Source: Micrococcus sp. 2A
GTDB lineage: Bacteria; Actinomycetota; Actinomycetes; Actinomycetales; Micrococcaceae
Length of the DNA: 64,000 nucleotides
Assembly: GCF_039519235.1 (NCBI RefSeq)
Contig: NZ_CP154351.1
Span: 1,984,001-2,048,000 of the forward strand
Direction: 5' to 3'
Positions 1 through 8,777 of the stretch are shown here, piece by piece. Made by a program: the position numbers and the translations under genes. The notes beneath the pieces were generated by a model. The model saw only the letters and a list, made by a program, of their open reading frames with translations, made no database searches and was not told the DNA's origin. How positions within the stretch are numbered: the first letter of the stretch is position 1; each line of letters begins with the position of its first letter.

Positions 1-1639
1 CCTCACCGGGCAGCCCGTCGGAGCCGTCCGGGCGGTAGCGCAGCACCAGGCCGGTGTCCGTGACGAGCTCCTCCTCGATCCGCCGTACGGTGGCGAGCAT
101 GCGCGGGTCGTCCGGGGGCAGGAAACCGGTGTGGGGGATCTGGAGGAGGGAGGCGTCCACCGCGTCCGAGCCGTAGGTCTGGGTGAAGTGGCCGTCCGCG
201 TGCACGCCGCGGGTGAGGATCTCCTCCCGCAGCTCGTCCCGGTGGCGCTCCCACGCCGCGGTCTCCGCCTCCGTGGCGGGCACGCCGTGGGTGGCCACGG
301 CGTGCAGCGCGCGGTCCAGCGCGGCCCACATCTTGACGCGGCCGTGCGTGAAGAAGGCAGGCTCCCCGCGCATCTCCCACAGCCCGTGGTCCGGGTCCTC
401 CCGGTGCGCCACGACGCGCTCCACCAGCCGCTTCTGCAGCGGCCAGGACCACTCGTCCTCGGGAACGCCGGCGTCCCGGAGGGCGCACAGCGCCATCATG
501 ACCGTGCCGATGACGTCCGCCTGCCACTGGGCCGCGGCGCCGTTGCCCACGCGCACGGGACGGGAGTCCGCGTGGCCGGGGAGGTGCTCGAGCTCGCGCT
601 CGGGCATGTGGCGCTCCCCCGAGAGCGTGTACATGATCTGCACCTCGTGGGGCTCCCCCGCGATGGCGCGCAGCAGCCAGTCGCGCCAGGCCGTCGCCCC
701 CTCCACGTGTCCGTGCGCGAGCAGGGCCTCCAGGGCGAGCGCGGTGTCCCGCAGCCACACATAGCGGTAGTCCCAGTTCCGGACCCCGCCGATGTCCTCC
801 GGCAGGCTCGTGGTCGGGGCCGCCACGATGCCGCCCGTGGCCCGGTGCGTGAGCCCCTTGAGCACGAGGAGGGATCGCTGGACCCGATCGGCGAGCGGGT
901 CGTCCGCCCGCGGGGCCTCTCGGGTCGACTCCTCCAGCCAGCCGCGCCACGTGCGCACGGTGGCCTCCAGCACGTCCTCGGCGCGGGGCGCGGAGGGGGC
1001 CATGCCCCACGCCGGGTACCAGGTCAGGCACCACTGGGCGGACTCCCCGGCGACCAGCTCCGTCGTGCCCTCGTGATGCCCGTCCACCGGCTCCAGGTCC
1101 GGCCCGTGCACCGCGAGCGCGTCCCCGCCGGCGACGACGGCCAGGAACGACTCCCCGTCTGCGTCCTCCTGACGCGAGACCCACGGCTCGACCTCGCCGT
1201 AGTCGAGGCGGGCGAACACGGACTGCGTCACGCGCACGCGTCCCGCGAGGCAGCGGACCAGCCGCATGACGTCGGCCCGCGCCGCCGCCTCGGACGCCCC
1301 GGTCCCGTCGGGGCCGCCGTCGTTCCCCAGGGCGTCCCCCACGCCGTCCGCGTCCATGAGCGGCATGAAGTCCAGCACCTCGGCCTCCCCGGACGGCGAA
1401 CGCCAGAGGGTGCGCAGCACGAGGGTGCCCGGCAGGTAGGCGCGCTCCGCGACCTCGCCGTCCTCGATCCCCAGGCTCCACTCGCCGTGCTCCCGCGTGC
1501 CGAGGAGCGAGGTGAACACCGAGGCCGAGTCGAAGCGGGGCAGGCACAGCCACGTGATCGCCCCCTCCCGGGACACCAGTGCCCCGCTGAGCTGGTGGGA
1601 CAGGAAGGCGTGGTCGTCGATGCGGGGCTGGGCGCTCAT
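1..1639 (-). CDS. Glycoside hydrolase family 15 protein (glucoamylase/trehalase-like), 3' end outside window
   Basis: Cytoplasmic GH15 enzyme expected to release glucose from alpha-glucans or trehalose. It reads from an ATG at 1639 (MSAQPRIDDHAFLSHQ) for 546 codons without a stop and runs off the left edge. The family core WDYRYVWLRD is near residue 290, and PERELEHLPGHADSRPVRVGN, typical of the trehalase-like branch, follows near 333-355. The N-terminal beta-sandwich region (LGTREHGEWSLGIEDGE) is also present. It is divergent from the G6PD gene at 1803. Glucoamylase cannot be told from trehalase here, since the second catalytic region cannot be compared and no signal peptide is visible. No helical or frame problem was seen. 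Confidence 0.85.
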   Translation of the reverse strand, partial: MSAQPRIDDHAFLSHQLSGALVSREGAITWLCLPRFDSASVFTSLLGTREHGEWSLGIEDGEVAERAYLPGTLVLRTLWRSPSGEAEVLDFMPLMDADGVGDALGNDGGPDGTGASEAAARADVMRLVRCLAGRVRVTQSVFARLDYGEVEPWVSRQEDADGESFLAVVAGGDALAVHGPDLEPVDGHHEGTTELVAGESAQWCLTWYPAWGMAPSAPRAEDVLEATVRTWRGWLEESTREAPRADDPLADRVQRSLLVLKGLTHRATGGIVAAPTTSLPEDIGGVRNWDYRYVWLRDTALALEALLAHGHVEGATAWRDWLLRAIAGEPHEVQIMYTLSGERHMPERELEHLPGHADSRPVRVGNGAAAQWQADVIGTVMMALCALRDAGVPEDEWSWPLQKRLVERVVAHREDPDHGLWEMRGEPAFFTHGRVKMWAALDRALHAVATHGVPATEAETAAWERHRDELREEILTRGVHADGHFTQTYGSDAVDASLLQIPHTGFLPPDDPRMLATVRRIEEELVTDTGLVLRYRPDGSDGLPGE

Positions 1640-1802
1640 GCAGGGCAGTCCATCACCCCGGGGGAGGCGGGGCCAGTCGGGGGCGTGGACCCACGACGAC
1701 GTCACCGGGAGAATGGCGTGGCCGGCCGGGTCCCTCCCGGCCGCCGCCCGCGCACCCGCCCCGCTCCCCCGTTCCGTCTGCCCGCCCCGTCCAGGAGGAC
1801 CC

Positions 1803-3257
1803 ATGCCCGACGTCCAGAACCCCTGCCCCACCGGAGCATCCCCGGCACCCGACGACGACCGGGCCTCCGCGTCCGTGGCGCTCGTGATCGTGGGCGCGAC
1901 CGGTGACCTGACCCGACGGCTCCTGCTGCCGGGGCTGGCCCGGGCCCTCACGGTCCACGACCTGCCGGAGGTGACCCTGGTGGGCTCGGCCCACGCGGAC
2001 GGCCATTCGCTCGAGGAGTGGCGCGGCGTCATCGAGGAGGCCGTGGGAGAGACGGATCTGGACGCCGACGCACGGGCGGGCCTCGTCGAGCGCGCCGCCT
2101 GGCGCACCGCCGACGCCTCGGACCCCGAGGACCTGGGCGCCCTGCTCGTCGCCGCCCGCGAGGCCGCCGGGGAGGAGGCCGTCGTCGTGCTGTACCTGGC
2201 GCTGGACCCGGACCTCGCCGCCGAGGCGTGCGCGGCGCTCGAGCAGGTGGAGGACCGCCCGGAGGGGCTGCGCATCGTGCTGGAGAAGCCGTTCGGCTCG
2301 GACCAGCGGTCGGCGCGCGAGCTCAACGCGCTGCTGGGGCGGATCGCCGGGGAGGAGGACGTGTTCCGCGTGGACCACTTCCTCAGGGAGTCGATGGTCT
2401 CGGGCCTGCTCACCCTGCGCACCGCCAACCGCGTGCTGGGGCGCGTGTGGAGCGCGGCCGACGTCGAGCACGTGGACATCGTGGCGGACGAGTCCCTGGC
2501 CCTGGAGGGGCGCGCCGGGTTCTACGACGGCACCGGGGCTCTCGAGGACATGCTCCAGTCCCACCTGCTGCAGGTGCTGGCCATGGTGGCCCTGGAGCCC
2601 CCGCGGCGTCTCACCCCGGACGCCCTGCAGGACGCCGTCGTCGAGGTGCTGCGGGCCACGCGCGTGCGCGACGACGACGCGGTCGCCTCCTCGCGCCGGG
2701 CCCGGTACACCGCCGGGACGGTGGGAGGCCAGGACGTGCCCGACTACGTCGCCGAGGAGGGCGTGGACCCGGAGAACGGGGCCGAGACGCTCGCCCAGGT
2801 GGAGCTGGAGGTCCGGACCGACCGGTGGGCGGGCGTGCCGTTCCGGCTGCGGTCCGGCAAGGCGCTGGAGCCGCGCCGCTGGGAGGTCGTGCTCTCGCTG
2901 CGGCCGCCCGAGGGGGTGCCCGCGGGGCTGGAGGCGGCCGCGGGGCGGGAGCGGATCGTGGTGGGACTGGACCCGCGGGCCCTGCGGGTGGAGCTGGCCG
3001 TGGACGGGCCGGACACCCCGTTCGTCGCGGAGCGCAGCGTGCTCGCGGCGGACCTGGCCGAGGAGGACGTGGACGCGTACGGCGAGGTGATGCGCGGCGT
3101 GCTCACCGGGGATCGGATGCTCTCGGTGCGAGGCGACGCCGCGGAGGAGTGCTGGCGCATCCTGGCCCCCGTGATCGAGGCGTGGGACGCGGGGCGGGTG
3201 CCCCTCGACGAGTACGCCGCCGGGTCCTCGGGACCGGAGGACTGGCCGGAGAGGTGA
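1803..3257 (+). CDS. zwf: Glucose-6-phosphate dehydrogenase-like protein (atypical)
   Basis: 484-aa member of the G6PD family, predicted to oxidise glucose-6-phosphate to 6-phosphogluconolactone with NAD(P)+. The start is the ATG at 1803 behind a strong AGGAGGACCC ribosome site. The N-terminal nucleotide-binding loop is VGATGDLTRR (residues 30-39). EKPFG is at about 161-165, and the catalytic-region motif reads RVDHFLRES near 188-196, where family members normally have RIDHYLGKE. The Asp-His pair is kept but the Gly-Lys step is contracted and Lys is replaced. The C-terminal domain is complete. The gene is divergent from the GH15 gene, which would supply glucose. It may be a second, specialised G6PD rather than the main Zwf. 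Confidence 0.8.
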   Translation: MPDVQNPCPTGASPAPDDDRASASVALVIVGATGDLTRRLLLPGLARALTVHDLPEVTLVGSAHADGHSLEEWRGVIEEAVGETDLDADARAGLVERAAWRTADASDPEDLGALLVAAREAAGEEAVVVLYLALDPDLAAEACAALEQVEDRPEGLRIVLEKPFGSDQRSARELNALLGRIAGEEDVFRVDHFLRESMVSGLLTLRTANRVLGRVWSAADVEHVDIVADESLALEGRAGFYDGTGALEDMLQSHLLQVLAMVALEPPRRLTPDALQDAVVEVLRATRVRDDDAVASSRRARYTAGTVGGQDVPDYVAEEGVDPENGAETLAQVELEVRTDRWAGVPFRLRSGKALEPRRWEVVLSLRPPEGVPAGLEAAAGRERIVVGLDPRALRVELAVDGPDTPFVAERSVLAADLAEEDVDAYGEVMRGVLTGDRMLSVRGDAAEECWRILAPVIEAWDAGRVPLDEYAAGSSGPEDWPER

Positions 3258-3291
3258 CCCGCGGGAGTGACCGTGGGTCGCACGGCGGGCC

Positions 3292-3297
3292 TAGACT
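3292..3297 (+). promoter_or_regulatory. -10 box of menB, near-leaderless
   Basis: TAGACT lies 8 nt before the menB ATG, so transcription should begin at or next to the start codon. No ribosome-binding sequence fits upstream of the ATG. Confidence 0.55.
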
Positions 3298-3305
3298 CGG
3301 GCCCC

Positions 3306-4289
3306 ATGAGCAGCCCGCAGCCCGACGCCGCCCGCCCCGACCGCGACCGCCTCCCCGAGCAGGTCTCCGACCTCTTTGACCCGCAGCGCTGGCGCGTGGT
3401 GGAGGGCTTCGACCTCGAGGACATGACGTACCACCGCCAGGTGGAGCGCGACGCCGACGGCCGCTGGGTGCGCGACCTGCCCACGGTGCGCATCGCCTTC
3501 GACCGCCCCGAGGTCCGCAACGCGTTCCGTCCCGGCACCGTGGACGAGCTCTACCGCGCCCTCGACCACGCCCGCATGACCCCGGACGTGGGCACGGTCC
3601 TCCTCACCGGCAACGGCCCCTCCTCCAAGGACGGCGGCCACGCGTTCTGCTCCGGCGGGGACCAGCGCATCCGCGGCCGCGACGGCTACCGCTACGCCGA
3701 GGGGGAGACGGCCGAGACCATCGACCCGGCCCGCGCCGGACGCCTCCACATCCTCGAGGTCCAGCGCCTGATGCGCACCTCGCCCAAGGCGATCATCGCC
3801 GTCGTGAACGGGTGGGCCGCCGGCGGCGGGCACTCGCTGCACGTGGTCGCCGACCTCACGCTCGCCTCGCGCCAGCACGGGAAGTTCAAGCAGACGGACG
3901 CCACCGTCGGCTCCTTCGACGCCGGCTACGGCTCCGCCCTGCTCGCCCGCCAGGTGGGCCAGAAGCGGGCTCGGGAGATCTTCTTCGCCGCCCGCGAGTA
4001 CTCGGCCGAGCAGATGGTCGAGATGGGCGCCGTCAACGAGGCCGTGGACCACGAGCGCCTCGAGGAGGTCGCGCTGGAGTATGCGGCGGACATCAACGCG
4101 CAGTCCCCGCAGGCCATCCGCATGCTCAAGTTCGCGTTCAACCTTCCCGACGACGGCATGGCCGGCCAGCAGGTGTTCGCGGGTGAGGCCACGCGCATGG
4201 CCTACATGACGGACGAGGCCGTGGAGGGCCGGGACGCGTTCCTGCAGAAGCGCGACCCGGACTGGTCCGCCTTCCCGTACCACTTCTGA
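3306..4289 (+). CDS. menB: 1,4-dihydroxy-2-naphthoyl-CoA synthase
   Basis: 327-aa crotonase-fold enzyme that cyclises o-succinylbenzoyl-CoA to 1,4-dihydroxy-2-naphthoyl-CoA in menaquinone synthesis. Visible landmarks are CSGGDQRIRG (about 115-124, substrate loop and oxyanion hole region), GWAAGGGHSLHVVADLTLAS, and TVGSFDAGYGSALLARQVG (about 200-218), which carries the Asp and Ser conserved in MenB. It ends in the MenB-type PDWSAFPYHF tail. The ATG at 3306 follows a TAGACT box by 8 nt. The 3' 551 bp occur again at 5989-6539. menE and menA lie downstream, consistent with a dispersed men cluster. Confidence 0.95.
   Translation: MSSPQPDAARPDRDRLPEQVSDLFDPQRWRVVEGFDLEDMTYHRQVERDADGRWVRDLPTVRIAFDRPEVRNAFRPGTVDELYRALDHARMTPDVGTVLLTGNGPSSKDGGHAFCSGGDQRIRGRDGYRYAEGETAETIDPARAGRLHILEVQRLMRTSPKAIIAVVNGWAAGGGHSLHVVADLTLASRQHGKFKQTDATVGSFDAGYGSALLARQVGQKRAREIFFAAREYSAEQMVEMGAVNEAVDHERLEEVALEYAADINAQSPQAIRMLKFAFNLPDDGMAGQQVFAGEATRMAYMTDEAVEGRDAFLQKRDPDWSAFPYHF
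3739..4289 (+). repeat. Direct repeat copy A (3' half of menB)
   Basis: This block aligns without gaps to 5989-6539 at a constant offset of 2250 bp. Between 3751 and 4259 I count seven mismatches, all silent. The two ends of the block diverge more sharply. Confidence 0.9.
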
Positions 4290-4320
4290 CCGACCACCAC
4301 GGCAGGACGGAGACCCGCCC

Positions 4321-5886
4321 ATGCTCGCACTGCTCAACGACCAGCCCATCCTCGTCCTCATGGCCACCGTCGCCCTGGGCGCCGCCGTCGGCACCATCCC
4401 CCTGGGCAAGATCCGCCTCGGCGCCTCCGGGGCCCTGTTCGTGGGCCTGCTCGTCGGGGCGGTGCTGCCCGACGTCGGCGACCGGCTGGCCTTGTTCCAG
4501 AGCTTCGGCCTGGCCCTGTTCGCCTACCTGATCGGGCTCGGCGCCGGCAAGGTGTTCTTCCGGGACCTGCGCCGCAACCTGCCCCTGATGCTGGCCGCCG
4601 TCGTCGTGGTGATCCTCACCGCCTTCACGGTGCACCCGCTGGCCGCGCTGCTCAACCTGGACCTGCCGACGGCGATCGGCGTGTGGACGGGTTCGCTCAC
4701 CGCGACGCCGGCGATGGCGCTGGCGAACCAGCTCACCGGCGGGCAGGCCCCGGCCGTGGGCTACGGGCTGTCCTACCTGGTGGGTGTGGTCGGCACCATC
4801 ATCGCGATCACCCTGCTCGCCGCCCGCCCGTGGAGCAGTTCCCCGCGCGATCCGGCGCCGGTGACCGACGGCAAGCTGCGCTTCACCGCCGTGACCGCCA
4901 CCTCCGCCCTCGCCGTGCGGGACATCCCGGGGATCGCCGAGGGACTGCTGCGCGTGGTCGCGCTGCGCCGCGGCGGCGTGGCCCGGATCGCCGGCTCCGC
5001 CGACCGGATCGAACCCGGGGACAAGGTCGTCCTGGACGGCACGGAGAAGAACATCGACGAGGCCGTGCAGGCCTTCGGCCGCCGCACCGACGCCGACCCG
5101 GCGCGGGTGATGACCCCGCTGCAGACCTCCATGGTCATCGTCACGGCCCGCGCCCTGGCCGACCGCCGCCTGGGCACGCTGTCCCTGCGCGAGCGCTTCG
5201 GCACCGACGTCGCCCGGCTGCGGCGCGACGACGTCGAGTCGCTGGCCACCCCGCAGACCGAGCTCAAGGTCGGCGACCGGGTGCTCATCGTCACCACCGC
5301 GCCGCGGATGGAGGCGGTGCGCGACTTCTTCGGCAACTCGACGCGCGGGCTCTCGAACCTGGACTGGATCTCCCTGGGCACGGGCATGGCGCTGGGCTAC
5401 CTGCTGGGCATGGTGACGATCCCGCTTCCGGGCGGGGCCTCCTTCTCCCTCGGCCCGGCGGCCGGGTGCATCCTCGTCGGCCTCGCCCTCGGTGCGATCG
5501 GCCGAACGGGACCCACGGTGTGGGAGCCGTCCACGGAGATCGCGCTGACGCTGCGGCAGTTCGGCCTCATGCTCTTCCTAGGCGTGGTGGGCTTGGCCGC
5601 CGGCCCGGCGTTCATCGAGACGGTGTTCACCCGGGTCGGCGGGCTGGCCATCCTGATGTCCGCCGTGCTCACCGCGCTGACCGCGGCCCTGCTCATCGCC
5701 GCGGCACGGCTGCTGGGGCAGTCCGTGGATCGCACCTACGGGGCACTGGCGGGCATCACGGGCCAGCCGGCGATCCTGGACTACGCGCTCTCCCGGTCCA
5801 CCGACGCCCGCGTGACCGAGGGCTACGCCCAGCTGTTCGCGCTGATCATGGTGGTCAAGATCGCCACCGTGCCGTTCATGCTCTGA
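4321..5886 (+). CDS. AspT/YidE-type (aspartate:alanine exchanger family) transporter
   Basis: 521-aa inner-membrane protein of the AAE transporter family. Two hydrophobic blocks of about five helices each (residues 1-170 and 345-521) flank a soluble stretch (about 175-345). That stretch looks like two RCK_C/TrkA-C domains, with motifs such as GDKVVLDGTEKNIDE and VGDRVLIVTTAP. Each membrane half has a conserved-looking segment (WTGSLTATPAMALANQ; YGALAGITGQPAILDYA), as expected from the internal duplication of this family. The substrate is unknown. The gene sits between menB and its partial copy, so it may have arrived with the duplication. The ATG at 4321 is 31 nt after the menB stop. Confidence 0.8.
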   Translation: MLALLNDQPILVLMATVALGAAVGTIPLGKIRLGASGALFVGLLVGAVLPDVGDRLALFQSFGLALFAYLIGLGAGKVFFRDLRRNLPLMLAAVVVVILTAFTVHPLAALLNLDLPTAIGVWTGSLTATPAMALANQLTGGQAPAVGYGLSYLVGVVGTIIAITLLAARPWSSSPRDPAPVTDGKLRFTAVTATSALAVRDIPGIAEGLLRVVALRRGGVARIAGSADRIEPGDKVVLDGTEKNIDEAVQAFGRRTDADPARVMTPLQTSMVIVTARALADRRLGTLSLRERFGTDVARLRRDDVESLATPQTELKVGDRVLIVTTAPRMEAVRDFFGNSTRGLSNLDWISLGTGMALGYLLGMVTIPLPGGASFSLGPAAGCILVGLALGAIGRTGPTVWEPSTEIALTLRQFGLMLFLGVVGLAAGPAFIETVFTRVGGLAILMSAVLTALTAALLIAAARLLGQSVDRTYGALAGITGQPAILDYALSRSTDARVTEGYAQLFALIMVVKIATVPFML

Positions 5887-5939
5887 CCGGCCGGTCGGAT
5901 CCGATCCGCCGGGCGGGTCCGTCCGACCGTCGGGCCTCC

Positions 5940-5945
5940 TACACT
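5940..5945 (+). promoter_or_regulatory. -10 box in front of the menB remnant
   Basis: TACACT is followed after 7 nt by an ATG (5953), the same near-leaderless layout as at menB. The promoter therefore seems to survive although the reading frame behind it is broken. Confidence 0.45.
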
Positions 5946-5952
5946 CGGGGCC

Positions 5953-6539
5953 ATGCCCGCCACCGCCGACGCCCTCGCCCGCGCCACGGACGTCTGCACG
6001 TCCTCGAGGTCCAGCGCCTGATGCGCACCTCGCCCAAGGCGATCATCGCCGTCGTGAACGGGTGGGCCGCCGGCGGCGGGCACTCGCTGCACGTGGTCGC
6101 CGACCTCACGCTCGCCTCCCGCCAGCACGGGAAGTTCAAGCAGACGGACGCCACGGTCGGCTCGTTCGACGCCGGATACGGCTCGGCCCTGCTCGCCCGC
6201 CAGGTGGGCCAGAAGCGGGCGCGGGAGATCTTCTTCGCCGCCCGCGAGTACTCGGCCGAGCAGATGGTCGAGATGGGCGCCGTCAACGAGGCCGTGGACC
6301 ACGAGCGCCTCGAGGAGGTCGCGCTGGAGTATGCGGCGGACATCAACGCGCAGTCCCCGCAGGCCATCCGCATGCTCAAGTTCGCGTTCAACCTGCCCGA
6401 CGACGGCATGGCCGGCCAGCAGGTGTTCGCGGGTGAGGCCACGCGCATGGCCTACATGACGGACGAGGCCGTGGAGGGCCGGGACGCGTTCCTGCAGAAG
6501 CGCGACCCGGACTGGACGCCGTTCCCCTACTACTTCTGA
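5953..6539 (+). pseudogene. Truncated, frameshifted second menB copy
   Basis: From the ATG at 5953 the frame reads MPATADALARATDVCTSSRSSA and then stops. Removing 2 nt (AC near 5986) would join the start in frame to GRLHVLEVQRLMRT and the rest of MenB. The MenB part then runs for about 170 residues identical to the complete copy and ends in a different tail, DPDWTPFPYYF. The N-terminal third, including CSGGDQRIRG, is missing, so catalysis is unlikely. An in-frame ATG at 6021 could still give a 172-aa fragment. The MPATADALARATD start does not match MenB and may come from another gene, perhaps menC, but this is a guess. Confidence 0.8.
5989..6539 (+). repeat. Direct repeat copy B (menB remnant)
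   Basis: Partner of 3739-4289 with no indels. The last 24 bp carry six mismatches, compared with seven in the preceding 509 bp, so the near-identical tract has sharp borders. Confidence 0.9.
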
Positions 6540-7156
6540 GCCCGGCGCCCCACGCGGAACTCGAGGCCCTTCCTCACTGCGGGCCACTCCGCGGCGACGA
6601 CGGAGTAGACCACCGTGTCCCGCACGTAGCCGTTGCGCTGTGCCTGCTGGCGCAGCACCCCGTCCCGCTTGGCACCGAGCCGCTCGATCGCCGCGCGGGA
6701 CTGCATGTTCATCCAGTCCGTGCGGAACTCGACGGCCGCGACGCCCCAGACCTCGATGGCGTGGCCGAGCAGGAGCAGCTTGGCATCGGCGTTCGTCCCC
6801 GTGCCGGAGGCGGAGGCCGCGTTCCAGGTGCTGCCGACCTCCACGCGGGGCACGGAACGGTCGATGTTCATGAACGTCGTCATGCCGATGACCTGCCCGT
6901 CGGAGAGCCGACGGGTGGCGAAGGGGACCATGGACCCGGCCTCCTGCAGGGCCAGGCGACGGTCGATCTCCGCGGCCATGCCCTTGGGGGTGGGCACGGC
7001 GGTGTACCAGAGCTCCCACTGCCGGCCGTCCTGCACCGCCTCGACGAGCTCGTCGTGGTGGTCGTGGCTCAGCGGCTCCAGCCGGACGAGGCGGCCGGTG
7101 AGCGTGACGGGGCCGATCTCGGCGGCGGGCGTGGCGGCGGTGTCGGGGGCGGTCAT
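6530..7156 (-). CDS. GNAT family N-acetyltransferase (RimJ/RimL-like)
   Basis: 208-aa acetyltransferase starting MTAPDTAATPAAEIGP. The fold markers are VTLTGRLVRLEPLSHDH at the start, a strand-turn region around VIGMTTFMNIDR, and WMNMQSRAAIERLGAKRDGV, typical of RimJ/RimL proteins that act on protein N-termini or small amines. The substrate cannot be read from sequence. The 3' end overlaps the menB remnant tail by 10 nt on the opposite strand. The start is near-leaderless: TAGGCT ends 6 nt before the ATG. It is divergent from menE. Confidence 0.85.
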   Translation of the reverse strand: MTAPDTAATPAAEIGPVTLTGRLVRLEPLSHDHHDELVEAVQDGRQWELWYTAVPTPKGMAAEIDRRLALQEAGSMVPFATRRLSDGQVIGMTTFMNIDRSVPRVEVGSTWNAASASGTGTNADAKLLLLGHAIEVWGVAAVEFRTDWMNMQSRAAIERLGAKRDGVLRQQAQRNGYVRDTVVYSVVAAEWPAVRKGLEFRVGRRAQK

Positions 7157-7199
7157 GCGTGAAGCCTAGAGCGTCCCCGCCCACGATTACCGTGGTCTC
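7157..7199. promoter_or_regulatory. Divergent leaderless promoters (acetyltransferase / menE)
   Basis: On the minus strand, TAGGCT (7163-7168) is 6 nt from the ATG at 7156. On the plus strand, TACCGT (7188-7193) is 6 nt from the ATG at 7200. The whole intergenic space is 43 bp. Confidence 0.5.
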
Positions 7200-8426
7200 A
7201 TGCCGCTGACCCCCGACGCCCTGGCCACTGCCCGCTCCGCCCTCGCCACGGCGTTCGACGGCGGCGCGCCCGTGGAGTTCACGGCGGACGGCACCGTGGC
7301 CCTGCGCCCCCAGGCCCGCGATCCGGCGCGCTGCGGCCACCCGGACGCCGTCGCCGTCGTCCGCACGTCCGGCTCGACGGGCACGCCGAAGCAGATCGTC
7401 CTGACCCGCGGCGCCCTGCGCGCCTCGGCTGCCGCCACCGCGCAGCGGCTCGGCGGGGAGGGCACGGGCGGCGAGGGGCACTGGCTCCTCGCGGTCGGCG
7501 TCCACTACGTGGCCGGCCTGGCCGTGCTCTCCCGCACCATCGCGGCCGGCACCGCGCCCGTCGCGCTGCCGCCCGGCCCGTTCACACCCGCCGCCTTCGC
7601 CGCAGGGGCCGCCCGCCTCCCGGACGACGGCGGCCCGCGCTTCGTCTCGCTCGTCCCCACCCAGCTCGCCCGGCTCCTGGCGCCCGGAGCCGACCCGGCC
7701 GGCGTGGCGGCGCTGCGCGCCTTCGACCGCGTGCTGGTGGGCGGGGCGCGCCTGGCCCCCGAGCTGCGCGCGTCCGCCGAGGCCGCCGGTGTGCGTGTCA
7801 CCGCGACCTACGGCATGGCGGAGACGTGCGGCGGCTGCGTGTACGACGGCGTCCCGCTGCCCGGCGTCACGGCAGACACCGTCCCGTCCGACCCCGCCGA
7901 CCCAGCCGCCAGTCCGCGGGTGCGCCTCGCCGGGCCCATGGTGGCCGCCGGCTACCTCGACGACCCCGTCCGCACCGCGGCGCACTTCCCGCGCGGCGCG
8001 GACGGCGCCCCCGCCTTCCTCACCGAGGACACGGGCACGGTGTCCGGCACCCCCGACGGCGGCACGCGCCTGTCCGTCACCGGGCGCCTGGACGACGTCG
8101 TCATCACGGGCGGTGTGAAGGTCTCGGCCGCCGCGGTGGCCGCCGCGCTCGAGGCGCACCCGGGCGTCGCGGCCGCCCACGTGGCGGGCGTGGCCGATCC
8201 CGAGTGGGGGCAGCGGCTGTGCGCGGCGGTGGTGCCGGCCGAGGGCGACGTCCTCCCCGGCGGGGCCCTCCCCGCGGCCCTCGAGGATGAGCTGCGCTCC
8301 CGCGTGCGCACCGGGCTCGGGCCGGCCGCCGTCCCGAAGACGTGGCTGGCCCTCGACGCGCTGCCGCTGCTGAGCACCGGGAAGACGGACCGGCAGGAGC
8401 TCACCCGGCGGTTCGCCGAGGCGTGA
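7200..8426 (+). CDS. menE: o-Succinylbenzoate-CoA ligase (AMP-forming)
   Basis: 408-aa ANL-superfamily enzyme that activates o-succinylbenzoate with ATP and CoA, giving the MenB substrate. Motifs in order are VVRTSGSTGTPKQIVLT (P-loop, about 57-73), YGMAETCGGCVYDG (about 203-216), GRLDDVVITGGVKVS (hinge, near 297) and STGKTDRQEL with the catalytic Lys near the C-terminus. The short length is normal for actinobacterial MenE. The start at 7200 follows TACCGT by 6 nt. menA lies 351 bp downstream, and the neighbourhood supports the menaquinone assignment over other acyl-CoA ligases. Confidence 0.92.
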   Translation: MPLTPDALATARSALATAFDGGAPVEFTADGTVALRPQARDPARCGHPDAVAVVRTSGSTGTPKQIVLTRGALRASAAATAQRLGGEGTGGEGHWLLAVGVHYVAGLAVLSRTIAAGTAPVALPPGPFTPAAFAAGAARLPDDGGPRFVSLVPTQLARLLAPGADPAGVAALRAFDRVLVGGARLAPELRASAEAAGVRVTATYGMAETCGGCVYDGVPLPGVTADTVPSDPADPAASPRVRLAGPMVAAGYLDDPVRTAAHFPRGADGAPAFLTEDTGTVSGTPDGGTRLSVTGRLDDVVITGGVKVSAAAVAAALEAHPGVAAAHVAGVADPEWGQRLCAAVVPAEGDVLPGGALPAALEDELRSRVRTGLGPAAVPKTWLALDALPLLSTGKTDRQELTRRFAEA

Positions 8427-8777
8427 CGCTGCCTCTCCCCGGATCGGCAGCCGGGACACGGATGACGCCGTCCGCGCGGTGGGGGAGCCGGCCAGGGCGG
8501 AGCTCGGCCCGGGGAGGCGGAGGGCGCAGGCCGTGGCCGCCCGGATGGGCCGCGCGTCATCCCAGGTCGCCCCCTGAGGGCCGACGTGATCACCCTCGGC
8601 CTCCTCTCCACCCCCCAGCACGGCTACGCTGAGTTCGCAGTCCCCCCGTTCTAGGCGTTCGTGAAGTGCGCCATCCCCGAGCCGGACGTCCCCCACCGCG
8701 TCGACGTCGCACGCGTCCCCTCGCTGACCCGCCTCGCACCGCCCCGCATCGCATCGTCTCCAGGAGGTCCCCCGACC
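8427..8777. other. Intergenic region menE-menA
   Basis: 351 bp without a convincing gene. A TACGCT box at 8625-8630 could be the menA promoter and would give a leader of roughly 140 nt ending in a strong CCAGGAGGTCC ribosome site. I see no riboswitch-like or terminator structure that I can defend. Confidence 0.4.

Noticed and set aside
4683..6539. 618-codon open frame running through the transporter into the menB remnant
   Set aside because: Only its last 180 codons are MenB-like; the rest is out of frame with the transporter and has the Arg/Pro/Gly composition of a GC-rich shadow frame.
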